From the NCBI RefSeq assembly GCF_001431415.1, contig NZ_LDJI01000004.1, positions 124,001 to 188,000 of the forward strand: a DNA stretch of 64,000 bases, read 5' to 3'. This DNA comes from Stenotrophomonas humi (GTDB lineage: Bacteria > Pseudomonadota > Gammaproteobacteria > Xanthomonadales > Xanthomonadaceae). The notes under the pieces were generated by a model. That model was not told the DNA's origin. It searched no databases and worked only from the letters and a program-made list of their open reading frames with translations. The position numbers were made by a program, and so were the translations under genes. This document shows positions 50,684-60,054 of this stretch, piece after piece; within the stretch, counting starts at the first letter, position 1, and each line of letters begins with the position of its first letter.

Positions 50684-50843
50684 CGCTTCGTCTCACTGTT
50701 GCCTTGATGGAGCAGTGATTGAGCGTGATCGCAGCGGATGCGGCGAGGCGGATGTGATCGGCCGTGGCGTTCAAGGGACGAATGGTGGCAAAGCGGTGAC
50801 GTAATGCCACGGCCTGTGTGGGCTGCTGGCCTAGAATGCGGAC

Positions 50844-51749
50844 ATGGAAACAACCCCCGTATGCGATGCGCTGGAGCGCTACAGGCCCTGGCAGCGCAGC
50901 ACCGAGGTGCTGTTCTGGTTGTTGCTTGTGGGCATCAACTGCAGTGGCAACGCATTGACCAGTTGGATGGACGCAAGCCGTGGTGGCAGTGCTGCACTGC
51001 AGCCGTGGGAGCCTTGGGTGTGGGAGTTCTCCAGCGGGCTGGTGTGGCTGCTGATCGTGGTTCCCGCTGTCGTCTGGTTCACCCGGCGGGCGCCGCTGCA
51101 TCTGGACAACTGGCGCCATCGTCTGCCGTGGTACGTATTGGCGAGTGTGCCGGTGTCATTGGTGCATGTGCTGGCCATGTTCGGGCTGCGCACACTTGCC
51201 TACCGGTTGCTGGGCGATCACTACGTGATCGACTCATTGCCGCATGAGTTGCTCTACGAGTACCTCAAGGATGCACGCACCTACGCTTTCATCGTCGCGC
51301 TCATTCACGGCTACCGCTTTCTGTTGCGACGCTTGCGCGGCGAAGTGCAGTTGCTGGCTGCACCCGATGAAGGGCCACCGCTGGAGCCGGTCGAGAGACC
51401 GGAGCGGTTGCTGGTGCGCAAACTGGGGCGTGACTTCCTGGTCGCCACGCAGGACATCGAATGGGCGCAGGCATCCGGCAACTATGTGAACCTGCATGTG
51501 CGTGGGCATGACTATCCCCTGCGCATCACCATGGCGGCACTGGAGACGAAACTGGACCCGGCCAGCTTTGTACGCGTGCACCGTAGTTGGATCATCCACA
51601 TCGCCCATCTGGTCTCGATCGAGCCATTGGACGGGGGCGAGGCGCGGTTGCAGATGGCCGATGGCCAGCAGGTGCCGTGTAGTCGCCGCTACCTGCCACA
51701 GGTGCGGCAGCAGTTGAGCGATGGGCAGCGCGCGGCGTTGCCTGGCTGA
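50844..51749 (+). CDS. Membrane-bound LytTR-family transcriptional regulator
   Basis: This 301-residue protein has four predicted membrane helices in its N-terminal 165 residues (about 20-40, 60-80, 95-118 and 145-162), then a C-terminal LytTR DNA-binding domain (about 195-300). The latter has ASGNYVNLHVRG and VRVHRSWIIHIAHL, the LytTR signature. Such membrane LytTR proteins sense an envelope or ligand signal without a kinase partner. It is divergent from the acyltransferase gene. The intergenic 160 bases (50684-50843) likely hold the binding sites. Start ATG at 50844. Confidence 0.9.
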   Translation: METTPVCDALERYRPWQRSTEVLFWLLLVGINCSGNALTSWMDASRGGSAALQPWEPWVWEFSSGLVWLLIVVPAVVWFTRRAPLHLDNWRHRLPWYVLASVPVSLVHVLAMFGLRTLAYRLLGDHYVIDSLPHELLYEYLKDARTYAFIVALIHGYRFLLRRLRGEVQLLAAPDEGPPLEPVERPERLLVRKLGRDFLVATQDIEWAQASGNYVNLHVRGHDYPLRITMAALETKLDPASFVRVHRSWIIHIAHLVSIEPLDGGEARLQMADGQQVPCSRRYLPQVRQQLSDGQRAALPG

Positions 51750-51837
51750 ATCTGAGTGTGAGGCTGCGTCGCAGCGCGGGGCCATGTGCCGCTGGCGGCT
51801 ACCCGGAAAAGCGTCTGCCGAAGGTTCCCCGGCACTG

Positions 51838-51884
51838 CCGTGCAGGGGGATGCCTGCACGGGAGGGAGCCGGCGAGGTGCCGGC
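51838..51884. terminator. Convergent-gene hairpins, possible bidirectional terminator
   Basis: Two stems lie between the convergent LytTR and PPC genes: CCGTGCAGG / CCTGCACGG (51838-51861) and GCCGGC / GCCGGC around GAGGT (51868-51884). No long T run follows, so termination is probable rather than certain. Confidence 0.45.
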
Positions 51885-51904
51885 CCCCGGTTACCGCGAG
51901 CTGC

Positions 51905-53251
51905 TTACTTGCGGCGTGCCAGCAGGCGGTAGCCGCCGGTGGCATTGGAGTCGAAGCTGTGTGCCAGCAGCACGTAGCGGCCGGCGTCCAGTTCCACTTC
52001 CAGCGACGGGTCCAGGCTGCTGTCGCTGTCATCCTGCTTGGCGACTTCCTCACCGTCGCGCATCAGCGTGACCATGCCATCCAGGCCGCCGCTGCCGACC
52101 ATGCTGATCACGTAGGTACCCTTGCGCGGGATCTCCAGCGTGTACAGGTCGCGATTGCCCGGGCGCAGCTGGCCCTGGACTTCGCGGCCGATCTTCAGTT
52201 CCGGGCGGGCCGCGCTTGCGCCGGCCGGCGAGGTCACGGTAGCCAGCTGGAACACACCACCGCGGCCGTTCACCGAACGCACCGAGATGTTGTACTCGCC
52301 GGCTTCCAGCACCTGGGTCAGGCGCGAGTTGGTGCCGTTGCCGGCGCCATCGTCGTCGCTCAGGGTGATGTCGCCGCCCTGCATGGTCAGCAGGGTGTCG
52401 ATGTCGTTGCTGCTGGCATCGAACTGCACGCGGCGGCGCTCGGGCAGGGTGAGCACGAAGCTGCGGGTCGCGTCGGCTGCAACGAAGCCGTTGACCGAGC
52501 CGTCCACCGGCAGCGCGGTGCCGTCTTCAAACACCAGGCCTTCCGGCAGATCGGCCTGTTCCACGCTCAGGTAGAAGGCGCCAGCGGCATCGCTGAAGCC
52601 GGCAGCCTTGAGGGTGTAGGTGCCCGGCTGCAGCGGAGCCTTCAGGCGCGCGTTCAACTGGTTGCCGCCGTCGTCGTCTTCCATGTTGACGCCGTTGCCG
52701 CTCAGTTCCAGGCGCGAATCGAACTCGCTGGACTCCATGTCGATGGTGTACAGGCCCGGCTTGCTGACCTGCAGGGTGTAGCTCTTGTCGCCACCGCGCA
52801 GCCAATCGGTGATGCGCTGGCCTGCGGCGAGCGGCTTGCCGTCATAGGCGACGATCGGTTCGACCGACAGCTGGAACGGGCCAAAGGCGCGGGCATCTGC
52901 GCCGCTGACAGCCACCATGTACGAACCAGCCTTGTCGGCGCGCACGCTCAGCGTGCTGTCGCCCTTTTCACTGGCTTCGGAGCGGCCTACCAGCGCGTCA
53001 CGGTGGAACACCGCCAGCGTGCCGTTGAGGGCGCCTTCCAGCTTCAGCGAAACCGCCTGGCCGGCGGCCAGCTGCAGCGTGAACAGCTGGCTGCGGGTGC
53101 CGTCGGCATAGTTGACCGGGGTGGCGGAGGTGATTTCACCGGAAACGTCGGCGTTGAGAGCCAGGGGGCGGGCAGCCGGGGCGGCGTGAGCGGGGACGTT
53201 CACGGCGGCGGCGATGGCCAGGGACAGCAGTCCTGCTGCAAATCGCTTCAC
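51905..53251 (-). CDS. Exported four-domain PPC-like repeat protein
   Basis: This 448-residue protein has a signal peptide (FAAGLLSLAIAAAVNVPAHA) followed by four beta-sandwich domains resembling pre-peptidase C-terminal (PPC) domains: about 30-140, 141-245, 246-350 and 351-448. Domains 2 and 3 carry the acidic motif EDDDGGNQLNAR (191-202) and DDDGAGNGTNSR (299-310), a possible calcium site. Each domain ends in a GTYTL/GEYNI/GRYVL strand. No protease domain is present. The start is GTG at 53251, preceded by AAGGAAG at ideal spacing; the longer frame in the same direction lacks this. A close three-domain lipoprotein paralogue is encoded 133 bases upstream. Function not known; stand-alone PPC arrays may bind other proteins or glycans. 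Confidence 0.78.
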   Translation of the reverse strand: MKRFAAGLLSLAIAAAVNVPAHAAPAARPLALNADVSGEITSATPVNYADGTRSQLFTLQLAAGQAVSLKLEGALNGTLAVFHRDALVGRSEASEKGDSTLSVRADKAGSYMVAVSGADARAFGPFQLSVEPIVAYDGKPLAAGQRITDWLRGGDKSYTLQVSKPGLYTIDMESSEFDSRLELSGNGVNMEDDDGGNQLNARLKAPLQPGTYTLKAAGFSDAAGAFYLSVEQADLPEGLVFEDGTALPVDGSVNGFVAADATRSFVLTLPERRRVQFDASSNDIDTLLTMQGGDITLSDDDGAGNGTNSRLTQVLEAGEYNISVRSVNGRGGVFQLATVTSPAGASAARPELKIGREVQGQLRPGNRDLYTLEIPRKGTYVISMVGSGGLDGMVTLMRDGEEVAKQDDSDSSLDPSLEVELDAGRYVLLAHSFDSNATGGYRLLARRK

Positions 53252-53384
53252 TTCGATCTTCCTTAGTGGATGGAACGGGGGTGTTGTGCAGGCAACCCTG
53301 TCGCCGTTGCCGGCGGCAGGAGTTGGCACTGCTTGGGTACAGGCTCCGGCGGTCGGGGGACCGGCCGGAGCGCATCAGGCAACC

Positions 53385-54554
53385 TTAGTGGATGACCGGA
53401 GCTTCGGCAGCGGCATCGGCCGTTGCGGTGGCTTCCGCTGCAGCATCGGCGGCGGCGTCCTTGCGGTTGCTGTTCGGGGCGGTAACGTCGGAGCCCAGGT
53501 CGGTGGTTTCCAGCTCGAACACGCCCTGCTGGCTGCCGAGGCTGGTGACCGCGACGATGTAGCGGCCCGGGCGCAGGTCCAGGATCAGCTGGGCGTTGGT
53601 GCCGTTGCCACCGTCATCGTCCTCGGCGTCCACGCCGGGGCCGGTGATCTTGAGCACCGAGTCGAAACCATCGGCGATGGCGTCGAACTGCACCTGGCGC
53701 GGGCTGTCCACGTTGAGCACGAAGGTGCGGCGACCGCGCGAATCCATCATCGACTGTGCCGGCTGGCCGATGGTCAGGGCGGTGCCGTCGCGGGTGACTA
53801 GTCCATTGGGGGTCGGGGTGAGTGCGACGCTGAGCTTGAACGAGCCGGTGTTGCTGTTCACCGACGAGGCGCCGATGGTGTACTCGCCGGGTTCCAGGAA
53901 GGTGCGGATGCGGGCGTTGAGCTGGCCGCCGTTGTCGTCGTCCTCCACTTCCACGTTGCGGCCGGTCAGCTTCAGGAAGGCATCGAACGCACTGGATTCC
54001 AGGGTGATGGAGTACAGGCCCGGCTTGTCCACCTTGAGCTTGTATTCCTGCTTGTCACCGACCAGCCAGTCGATGGCCTGGCTGTCGGCGCCCAGCGGCT
54101 TGCCGTCATACGGCACCACCTGGGCGGTCTTGAGCTTGAACGGGCCAAAGCTCTGTGCACCGGCGCTGTTCACTGCGACCAGGTAGGTGCCGTCCTTCGG
54201 GGCACGGAAGGCGAGGCTGACCGAGCTGCCGCTGGAGTCGCCTTCGCCGGAACTGCCGGAGCTTGCATTGGCCAGCATGCTCTGGCCGTCGAACACGGCC
54301 AGCTGGCCGCTGAGCGCACCGCCCAGTTCGAGCGACACGGCTTCGCCGTTCTTCAAGGTCATCTTGTAACCCTGGTGGCGGCTACCGTCGTTGTAGTTGA
54401 GGCTGCTGGAAGAGGTGATTTCACCGGATACGGTGTCACCGACGGCCAGTTTCGGGGAATTGTCGCCGCCGGCGACGCCCCCCAGTTTCTGGCAGGCAGC
54501 AAGCGCAAGTGTCATCGAGACAGCAGCAAACAGGCGGGCGGGGCGAGTATTCAA
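53385..54554 (-). CDS. Three-domain PPC-like lipoprotein
   Basis: This 389-residue lipoprotein has lipobox LAAC (Cys21) and three PPC-like domains (about 36-150, 151-255 and 256-352), ending in a low-complexity Ala/Glu/Asp-rich tail. EDDDNGGQLNAR (204-215) and EDDDGGNGTNAQ (311-322) match the acidic motifs of the downstream paralogue. The two proteins align over domains 1-3; this one lacks domain 4 but is membrane-anchored. The start is TTG at 54554, preceded by AAGGACG. The tandem, similar, but differently localised pair suggests duplication followed by division of roles. Confidence 0.78.
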   Translation of the reverse strand: MNTRPARLFAAVSMTLALAACQKLGGVAGGDNSPKLAVGDTVSGEITSSSSLNYNDGSRHQGYKMTLKNGEAVSLELGGALSGQLAVFDGQSMLANASSGSSGEGDSSGSSVSLAFRAPKDGTYLVAVNSAGAQSFGPFKLKTAQVVPYDGKPLGADSQAIDWLVGDKQEYKLKVDKPGLYSITLESSAFDAFLKLTGRNVEVEDDDNGGQLNARIRTFLEPGEYTIGASSVNSNTGSFKLSVALTPTPNGLVTRDGTALTIGQPAQSMMDSRGRRTFVLNVDSPRQVQFDAIADGFDSVLKITGPGVDAEDDDGGNGTNAQLILDLRPGRYIVAVTSLGSQQGVFELETTDLGSDVTAPNSNRKDAAADAAAEATATADAAAEAPVIH

Positions 54555-54726
54555 GCAGGACGTCCTTCGATTGGTGAGGGGGTTTCCGTTCCCCGCATGG
54601 GCGGGTCCGGTCGCGATTCTAACGGTAACCGGCGTCTATTCAGTGAGAATGCCCGGGGCCTCGGTCCAGGCCGTCAGCGGATGTTAGAATTACCCTCTTG
54701 TCTGCCTCATTTTTGATAGACCAACC

Positions 54727-55852
54727 ATGATCGAACTCAACCCCATCCGCCAGCGAATCGCCGATCTCACCGATCGCGTCCTTTCGCTCCGGGGGTATCT
54801 TTGACTACGACGCCAAGAAAGAGCGTCTTGAAGAAGTAACCCGCGAACTGGAAAACCCCGACATCTGGAACAAGCCCGAGTACGCCCAGTCACTGGGCCG
54901 GGAACGTTCGATGCTGGACAAGACCGTCAGCGGCATTGCCGCCGTGCTGGACGGCATGGACGACGCCACCGAGCTGCTGGAACTGGCCGAGAGCGAGCAG
55001 GACGAGGACACCGCCCTGTCGGTGATCGCCGACCTGGACAAGCACCAGGCGCATATCGAGAAGCTGGAATTCCAGCGCATGTTCTCGGGCGAAATGGACA
55101 GCTGCAACGCGTTCGTCGACATCCAGGCCGGTGCCGGTGGTACCGAAGCCCAGGATTGGGCCGAGATCATGCTGCGCATGTACCTGCGCTGGTGCGAATC
55201 GCGCGGCTGGAAGACCGAGCTGATGGAAGTGTCCGGTGGCGACGTTGCCGGCATCAAGTCGGCCACGTTCCGGGTCGAGGGCGAGTTCGCCTACGGCTGG
55301 CTGAAGACCGAGATCGGCGTGCACCGTCTGGTGCGCAAGTCGCCGTTCGATTCGGACAACCGTCGCCACACCAGCTTCACCTCGGTGTTCGTGTCCCCGG
55401 AAGTCGATGACAACATCGAAATCGACATCAACCCGGCCGACCTGCGCACCGACGTGTACCGCTCGTCCGGTGCCGGTGGTCAGCACGTCAACAAGACCGA
55501 GTCGGCGGTGCGTATCACGCACATCCCGACCAACACCGTGGTTGCCTGCCAGACCGGCCGCAGCCAGCACCAGAACCGCGATACCGCGATGAAGATGCTG
55601 GCCGCCAAGCTCTATGAGCTGGAAGTGCAGAAGCGCAACACCGAGCGTGACGCGCTGGAAGCCACCAAGTCCGACATCGGCTGGGGCAGCCAGATCCGCA
55701 ATTACGTGCTCGACCAGAGCCGTATCAAGGATCTGCGCACCGGCGTCGAGCGCACCGACACCCAGAAGGTGCTGGACGGCGACCTGGATGAATTCATCGA
55801 GGCCAGCCTGAAGTCCGGCCTGGAAGCGGGCGCCAAGCGCAGCGACGCGTGA
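54727..55852 (+). CDS. prfB: Peptide chain release factor 2 with programmed +1 frameshift
   Basis: RF2 terminates translation at UGA and UAA. The coding sequence is join(54727..54801, 54803..55852), 374 residues. The first 25 codons end at an in-frame TGA (54802-54804), and the ribosome slips +1 so that reading continues at GAC (54803). The slippery sequence CTT TGA C is present with the upstream GGGGG element. The product has the tripeptide anticodon SPF ([11 protein letters not shown]) and the GGQ catalytic motif ([12 protein letters not shown]). It is an intact gene, not a pseudogene. lysS follows after 100 bases; prfB-lysS is a conserved bacterial pairing. Confidence 0.97.
54790..54805 (+). 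promoter_or_regulatory. Programmed +1 frameshift site in prfB
   Basis: CGG GGG TAT CTT TGA C: an internal Shine-Dalgarno-like GGGGG spaced before CTT-TGA-C, as in E. coli prfB. When RF2 is scarce, TGA decodes slowly and the ribosome slips from CTT to TTT in the +1 frame, restoring RF2 synthesis (autoregulation). Confidence 0.97.
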
Positions 55853-55952
55853 TCCCGGGTGGCCCGGCAAGGGCCACCCCTTTGTTGTACGGTGCGGCGA
55901 GGCGTTTGAGCTGCCGCACTTTGTTTTTCTCCCCCAATCGAAACCCAATGCC

Positions 55953-57473
55953 ATGAACGAACAGACCCCGGTAACGCCGCAGCCCCCCGTCGACGAGAAC
56001 AGCCTCATCGCCGAGCGCCGCGCGAAACTCACGGCGCTGCGCGGGCAGGGCATCGCCTACCCGAATGATTTCCGTCGCGAAGACTTCGCCGGCAAGTTGC
56101 AGGACGAGTTCGCCGATGCCGACGCCTGGACCGCCGAAGCCCTGGAGGCCACCGGTCGCAAGGTGAAGATGGCCGGCCGTCTGATGGCCAAGCGGGTGAT
56201 GGGCAAGGCGAGCTTCGCCACCATCCAGGACGAATCCGGGCGCATCCAGTTGTTCCTGCAGGCCACCGCGCTGGGCGATGTCTACGCCGCCTTCAAGGGC
56301 TGGGACGTGGGCGACATCATTGCCGTCGAAGGCGGGCTGACCCGCACCAAGACCGGCGAGCTGTCGGTGCGTGCCGACTCCATCCGCCTGCTGGTCAAGT
56401 CACTGCGTCCGCTGCCGGACAAGTGGCATGGTCTGGCCGACGTCGAGCAACGTTACCGTCAGCGTTACGTGGACCTGATCGTGACGCCCGAGTCGCGCGA
56501 GGTGTTCATCAAGCGATCCAAGATCATCCGCGCCATGCGTGCGTGGCTGGACAACCGCGACTTCCTGGAAGTCGAAACGCCGATGATGCATTACATCCCC
56601 GGTGGCGCCACAGCCAAGCCGTTCACCACCCACCACAATGCGCTGGACCTGGATCTCTACCTGCGCGTGGCGCCGGAGTTGTATCTCAAGCGTCTGGTCG
56701 TGGGCGGGCTGGAGCGGGTGTACGAAATCAACCGAAATTTCCGCAACGAAGGCGTCAGTACCCGGCACAATCCGGAATTCACCATGATGGAGCTATACGA
56801 GGCCTACGCCACGTACAACGAAGTGATGGACCTGACCGAGGGCGTGATCCGCGATGTCGCCCAGCAGGTGCTGGGAACCACCACGGTGGAGTGGGACGGC
56901 GTGCAGATCAACCTGGGCCCGGCGTTCCGTCGCTGGCGCATGGACGAGGCGGTGCGTCATCACAACCCGGAAATCTCCGTGGCCGACTGTACCGACCGTG
57001 ATGCGTTGCTGCGTCATTGCGAGCGCCTGAAGATCCGCGTCAAGCCGTCCTACGGCTGGGGCAAGCTGCTGCTGGAGATTTTCGAGGCCACGGTCGAACA
57101 CACCCTGATCCAGCCGACCTTCATCACCGATCACCCGGTGGAAGTGTCGCCGCTGGCCCGCGCCAGCGACAGCGAGCCGGGTTATACCGACCGCTTCGAG
57201 TTGTTCGTCAACGGCAAGGAACTGGCCAACGGCTTCTCCGAGCTCAACGATCCGGAAGACCAGGCTGCGCGTTTCCAGGCACAGGTAACGGCGAAGGAAG
57301 GCGGTGACGACGAGGCCATGCACTATGACGCCGACTACATCCGCGCCTTGGAATACGGCCTGGCGCCGACCGGTGGTCTGGGCATCGGTATCGATCGCCT
57401 GGTGATGATGTTGACCGGCCGCGCTTCGATCCGTGACGTGTTGCTGTTCCCGTACATGCGTCCGGAAAACTGA
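55953..57473 (+). CDS. lysS: Lysyl-tRNA synthetase (class II)
   Basis: This 506-residue class II synthetase charges tRNA-Lys. The N-terminal OB-fold anticodon-binding domain spans about 60-170 ([26 protein letters not shown] in outline), and the catalytic domain runs to the end. Motif 2 contains [20 protein letters not shown], motif 3 is [24 protein letters not shown] in outline, giving the expected ATP and lysine contacts. Length matches E. coli LysS (505). Start ATG at 55953. It lies downstream of prfB as in many bacteria, with a terminator at 57495. Confidence 0.97.
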   Translation: MNEQTPVTPQPPVDENSLIAERRAKLTALRGQGIAYPNDFRREDFAGKLQDEFADADAWTAEALEATGRKVKMAGRLMAKRVMGKASFATIQDESGRIQLFLQATALGDVYAAFKGWDVGDIIAVEGGLTRTKTGELSVRADSIRLLVKSLRPLPDKWHGLADVEQRYRQRYVDLIVTPESREVFIKRSKIIRAMRAWLDNRDFLEVETPMMHYIPGGATAKPFTTHHNALDLDLYLRVAPELYLKRLVVGGLERVYEINRNFRNEGVSTRHNPEFTMMELYEAYATYNEVMDLTEGVIRDVAQQVLGTTTVEWDGVQINLGPAFRRWRMDEAVRHHNPEISVADCTDRDALLRHCERLKIRVKPSYGWGKLLLEIFEATVEHTLIQPTFITDHPVEVSPLARASDSEPGYTDRFELFVNGKELANGFSELNDPEDQAARFQAQVTAKEGGDDEAMHYDADYIRALEYGLAPTGGLGIGIDRLVMMLTGRASIRDVLLFPYMRPEN

Positions 57474-57494
57474 TTTCGGTGCAATGTCATGCAG

Positions 57495-57527
57495 AAAGCC
57501 TCCGTGTTTCCACGGAGGCTTTTTTGT
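57495..57527 (+). terminator. Intrinsic terminator of lysS
   Basis: AAAGCCTCCGTG / CACGGAGGCTTT with a TTTC loop, followed by TTTTG. It lies 22 bases after the lysS stop. Confidence 0.9.
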
Positions 57528-57578
57528 TGGATTTCGTCTGGCGGCTTTCCTGGGCGCTTTCCTTTTGCTCCGACAGAT

Positions 57579-57606
57579 CGTCACTCCCTCCTTCGCGGGA
57601 ATGACG
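57579..57606. repeat. CGTCACTCCC-type dispersed palindrome
   Basis: CGTCACTCCC and GGGAATGACG form an imperfect stem with one mismatch over 10 bases. This resembles a widespread proteobacterial intergenic repeat (CGTCATTCCC). It lies in the lysS-fadD gap, between the two facing terminators. Confidence 0.5.
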
Positions 57607-57678
57607 ACATGGGGGCGTGCTGTAACGGTCAGGAGCAGCAACCACCCACGCCGACCGCAGAACCTGCTCCCCAAAAAA

Positions 57679-57704
57679 AAGCCCTCCTGGTGAGGGGAGG
57701 GCTT
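57679..57704 (-). terminator. Intrinsic terminator of fadD
   Basis: On the minus strand, AAGCCCTCC / GGAGGGCTT with a short loop is followed by a run of eight T (57672-57679 complement). It lies about 32 bases after the fadD stop. Confidence 0.85.
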
Positions 57705-57735
57705 CTATCATTCAATCAGCGAGTCCAATGCCTGA

Positions 57736-59418
57736 TCAGGCTTCCGGCTTGCTGTCGCGCAGCTCGCGGCGAAGAATCTTGCCGACGTTGGTCTTCGGCA
57801 GTTCCTTGCGGAACTCGACGATGCGCGGGTGCTTGTAGCCGGTCAGGTTGGCACGGGCGAATTCCTTGACCTGTTCTTCGGTCAGGTTCGGGTCCTTCTT
57901 GACGATGACCACCTTCACCACTTCGCCGGACTTTTCGTTCGGTGCGCCAACGGCCGCCACTTCCAGGATGCCGGGCATCATCGCCAGCACGTCTTCGATT
58001 TCGTTCGGGTAGACGTTGAAGCCGGATACCAGAATCATGTCCTTCTTGCGGTCGACGATATAGAAGAAGCCCTGCTCATCCATGCGCGCCATGTCGCCGG
58101 TATGCAGCCAGCCTTCGGCATCGAGCACCTTGTCGGTTTCATCCTGGCGATGCCAGTAGCCCTTCATCACCTGCGGGCCGCGGATGCACAGTTCGCCGAC
58201 TTCGCCCATCGGCACCATCTGCCCATCGTCGTTCTTGACACAGGCATCGGTGGAGGGGATCGGTAGGCCGATGGCGCCGTTGTAATCCTTCAGATCGAGC
58301 GGATTGATGCAGGCTGCCGGCGAGGTTTCGGTCAGGCCGTAGGCTTCCACCAGGGTGACGCCGGTGACCTTCTTCCACTTCTCGGCCACGGCGCGCTGCA
58401 CCGCCATGCCGCCGCCCAGTGCGAACTTGAGCGAGGAGAAATCCACGTCGGCAAAGCCGTCGGTATTGAGCAGGCCATTGAACAGCGTGTTGACGCCGGT
58501 GATGGCGGTGAAGCGGTTGTTCTTCAGCTCCTTGACGAAGCCCTTCATGTCGCGCGGATTGGTGATCAGGTAGTTCAAACCGCCGAGCTTCATGAAGACC
58601 AGACCGTTCGCCGTCAACGCGAAGATGTGATACAGCGGCAGCGCGGTGATGATCACTTCCTCGCCGGCCTTCACGCCCGATGCACCAATCCAAGCCGAGG
58701 CCTGCTGCATGTTGGCGATCAGGTTGCGATGGGTGAGCATCGCGCCCTTGGCCACGCCGGTGGTGCCACCGGTGTACTGCAGGAAGGCGATGTCGTCGTG
58801 GTCGATTTCCACCACCGGCAGGGTGTGACGCTTGCCGATGTTCAACGCTTCCTTGAAGCGGGTCGCGCTGGGCAGGCGATAGTCCGGCACCATCTTCTTC
58901 ACGTACTTCAGCACGAAGTTGACGATGGGGCCCTTCGGGAAGCCGAGCATGTCGCCCAGACCGGTGGTGATGACCTGCTTGACCGGCGTGTCGGCAATCA
59001 CCTGCTGCACGGTCTCGCCGAAGTTGTCGACGACCACCAGGACGGCGACATCGGCATCGACCAGCTGGTGCTTGAGTTCACGGGCGGTGTAGAGCGGATT
59101 GACGTTGACCACCGTCAGGCCGGCGCGCAGGATGCCGAAAATCGCGATCGGGTACTGCAGGCAGTTGGGCATCATCACCGCAACACGGTCGCCCTTCTTG
59201 AGCTGCAGCTCGCCCAGCAGGTAGGCGGCGAACTGGGTGACCAGCACATCGGCCTCACCGTAGGTGAGCACCTTGCCGAAGTTCGAGTAGGCGGGACGAT
59301 CACGGAACTTGGCTACGGACGTGTCGAACACGGCCGCGACGGAACGGAACTCGTTGACGTCGATTTCAGCCGGCACGCCAGCCGGGTAGCTCTGCAGCCA
59401 GGGACGTTCCTGATTCAT
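57736..59418 (-). CDS. fadD: Long-chain fatty-acid-CoA ligase
   Basis: This 560-residue adenylate-forming enzyme activates long-chain fatty acids to acyl-CoA at the membrane. Motifs: ATP/AMP loop YTGGTTGVAKGAMLTHRN, YGLTETSPAACINPL, and C-terminal GWLHTGDMARMDEQGFFYIVDRKKD, with the catalytic Lys near the end (GKILRRELR). E. coli FadD is 561 residues. The start at 59418 follows CTGGAGGGGAAG, an excellent ribosome-binding site; the longer upstream frame is not supported. In this genus FadD also takes part in DSF (Rpf) signal turnover in relatives, but that is not shown here. Confidence 0.95.
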   Translation of the reverse strand: MNQERPWLQSYPAGVPAEIDVNEFRSVAAVFDTSVAKFRDRPAYSNFGKVLTYGEADVLVTQFAAYLLGELQLKKGDRVAVMMPNCLQYPIAIFGILRAGLTVVNVNPLYTARELKHQLVDADVAVLVVVDNFGETVQQVIADTPVKQVITTGLGDMLGFPKGPIVNFVLKYVKKMVPDYRLPSATRFKEALNIGKRHTLPVVEIDHDDIAFLQYTGGTTGVAKGAMLTHRNLIANMQQASAWIGASGVKAGEEVIITALPLYHIFALTANGLVFMKLGGLNYLITNPRDMKGFVKELKNNRFTAITGVNTLFNGLLNTDGFADVDFSSLKFALGGGMAVQRAVAEKWKKVTGVTLVEAYGLTETSPAACINPLDLKDYNGAIGLPIPSTDACVKNDDGQMVPMGEVGELCIRGPQVMKGYWHRQDETDKVLDAEGWLHTGDMARMDEQGFFYIVDRKKDMILVSGFNVYPNEIEDVLAMMPGILEVAAVGAPNEKSGEVVKVVIVKKDPNLTEEQVKEFARANLTGYKHPRIVEFRKELPKTNVGKILRRELRDSKPEA

Positions 59419-59523
59419 CTTCCCCTCCAGGAAATGGATGTGATCTAGTTGGTGATGCCGGCGTTCAGATGCCGGGTCATTGCCGCAGCATACCGTTCCG
59501 AATTGAAAAGGCGAAGGGATTAG

Positions 59524-59976
59524 ATGATCCGAACAGTCATCAACTGCATGCTTTGTGCGGTGATTGTGCTTTCCATGGCCGCCTGCGGGCGGGAGCCGCC
59601 GGAGCAACGTCTGCGGTTGACCGTTGCTGCAATGCAGGAGGCGGTGGAGAAGGGCCGGCCGAAGGACTTCATGGAATCGGTGGCGGAGGATTTCGTCGGC
59701 AATGGCGGGCTGGACCGCGAGGGGCTGGAGCGGCTGCTCAAGGGGCAGCTGCTGCTCAGCCCGAATGTCACGGTGCAGACCGGCCCGTTGTCGGTGGAGA
59801 TGGGGGCGGGTGATGCGACCACCGCAACGGTGCGCTTCAGTGTCCTGCTGGCCGGCGGCAGCGGGCGCTTTGTGCCGGAGCGCGGCGACATGCAGGAGCT
59901 TGTCAGCGGCTGGCGCGAAGAAGATGGCCAGTGGCGGCTGTACAGTGCATCGTGGAAGCCGGTAGGCGCCGACTGA
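59524..59976 (+). CDS. Lipoprotein with NTF2/SnoaL-like fold
   Basis: This 150-residue protein has a lipoprotein signal (lipobox MAAC, Cys21). The following helix-rich start RLTVAAMQEAVEKG and four long strands (TVQTGPLSVEM, ATVRFSVLLAGG, LVSGWREEDGQWRLYSASW) match an NTF2-like cone, as in other small export-associated proteins of this family. Function unknown; NTF2-like lipoproteins may bind small ligands. ATG at 59524. It is convergent with serA. Confidence 0.7.
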   Translation: MIRTVINCMLCAVIVLSMAACGREPPEQRLRLTVAAMQEAVEKGRPKDFMESVAEDFVGNGGLDREGLERLLKGQLLLSPNVTVQTGPLSVEMGAGDATTATVRFSVLLAGGSGRFVPERGDMQELVSGWREEDGQWRLYSASWKPVGAD

Positions 59977-60054
59977 CCCTCCAATGCAACAACGGCGCGG
60001 GCCACATCGGGCTTGCTGCTCCCGTGCGATCCGCGCCGTTGGATGTTGCGATGA

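Noticed and set aside
54727-54804. prfB as a pseudogene because of the in-frame TGA
   Set aside because: The TGA is the normal RF2 programmed frameshift site with all sequence elements present.
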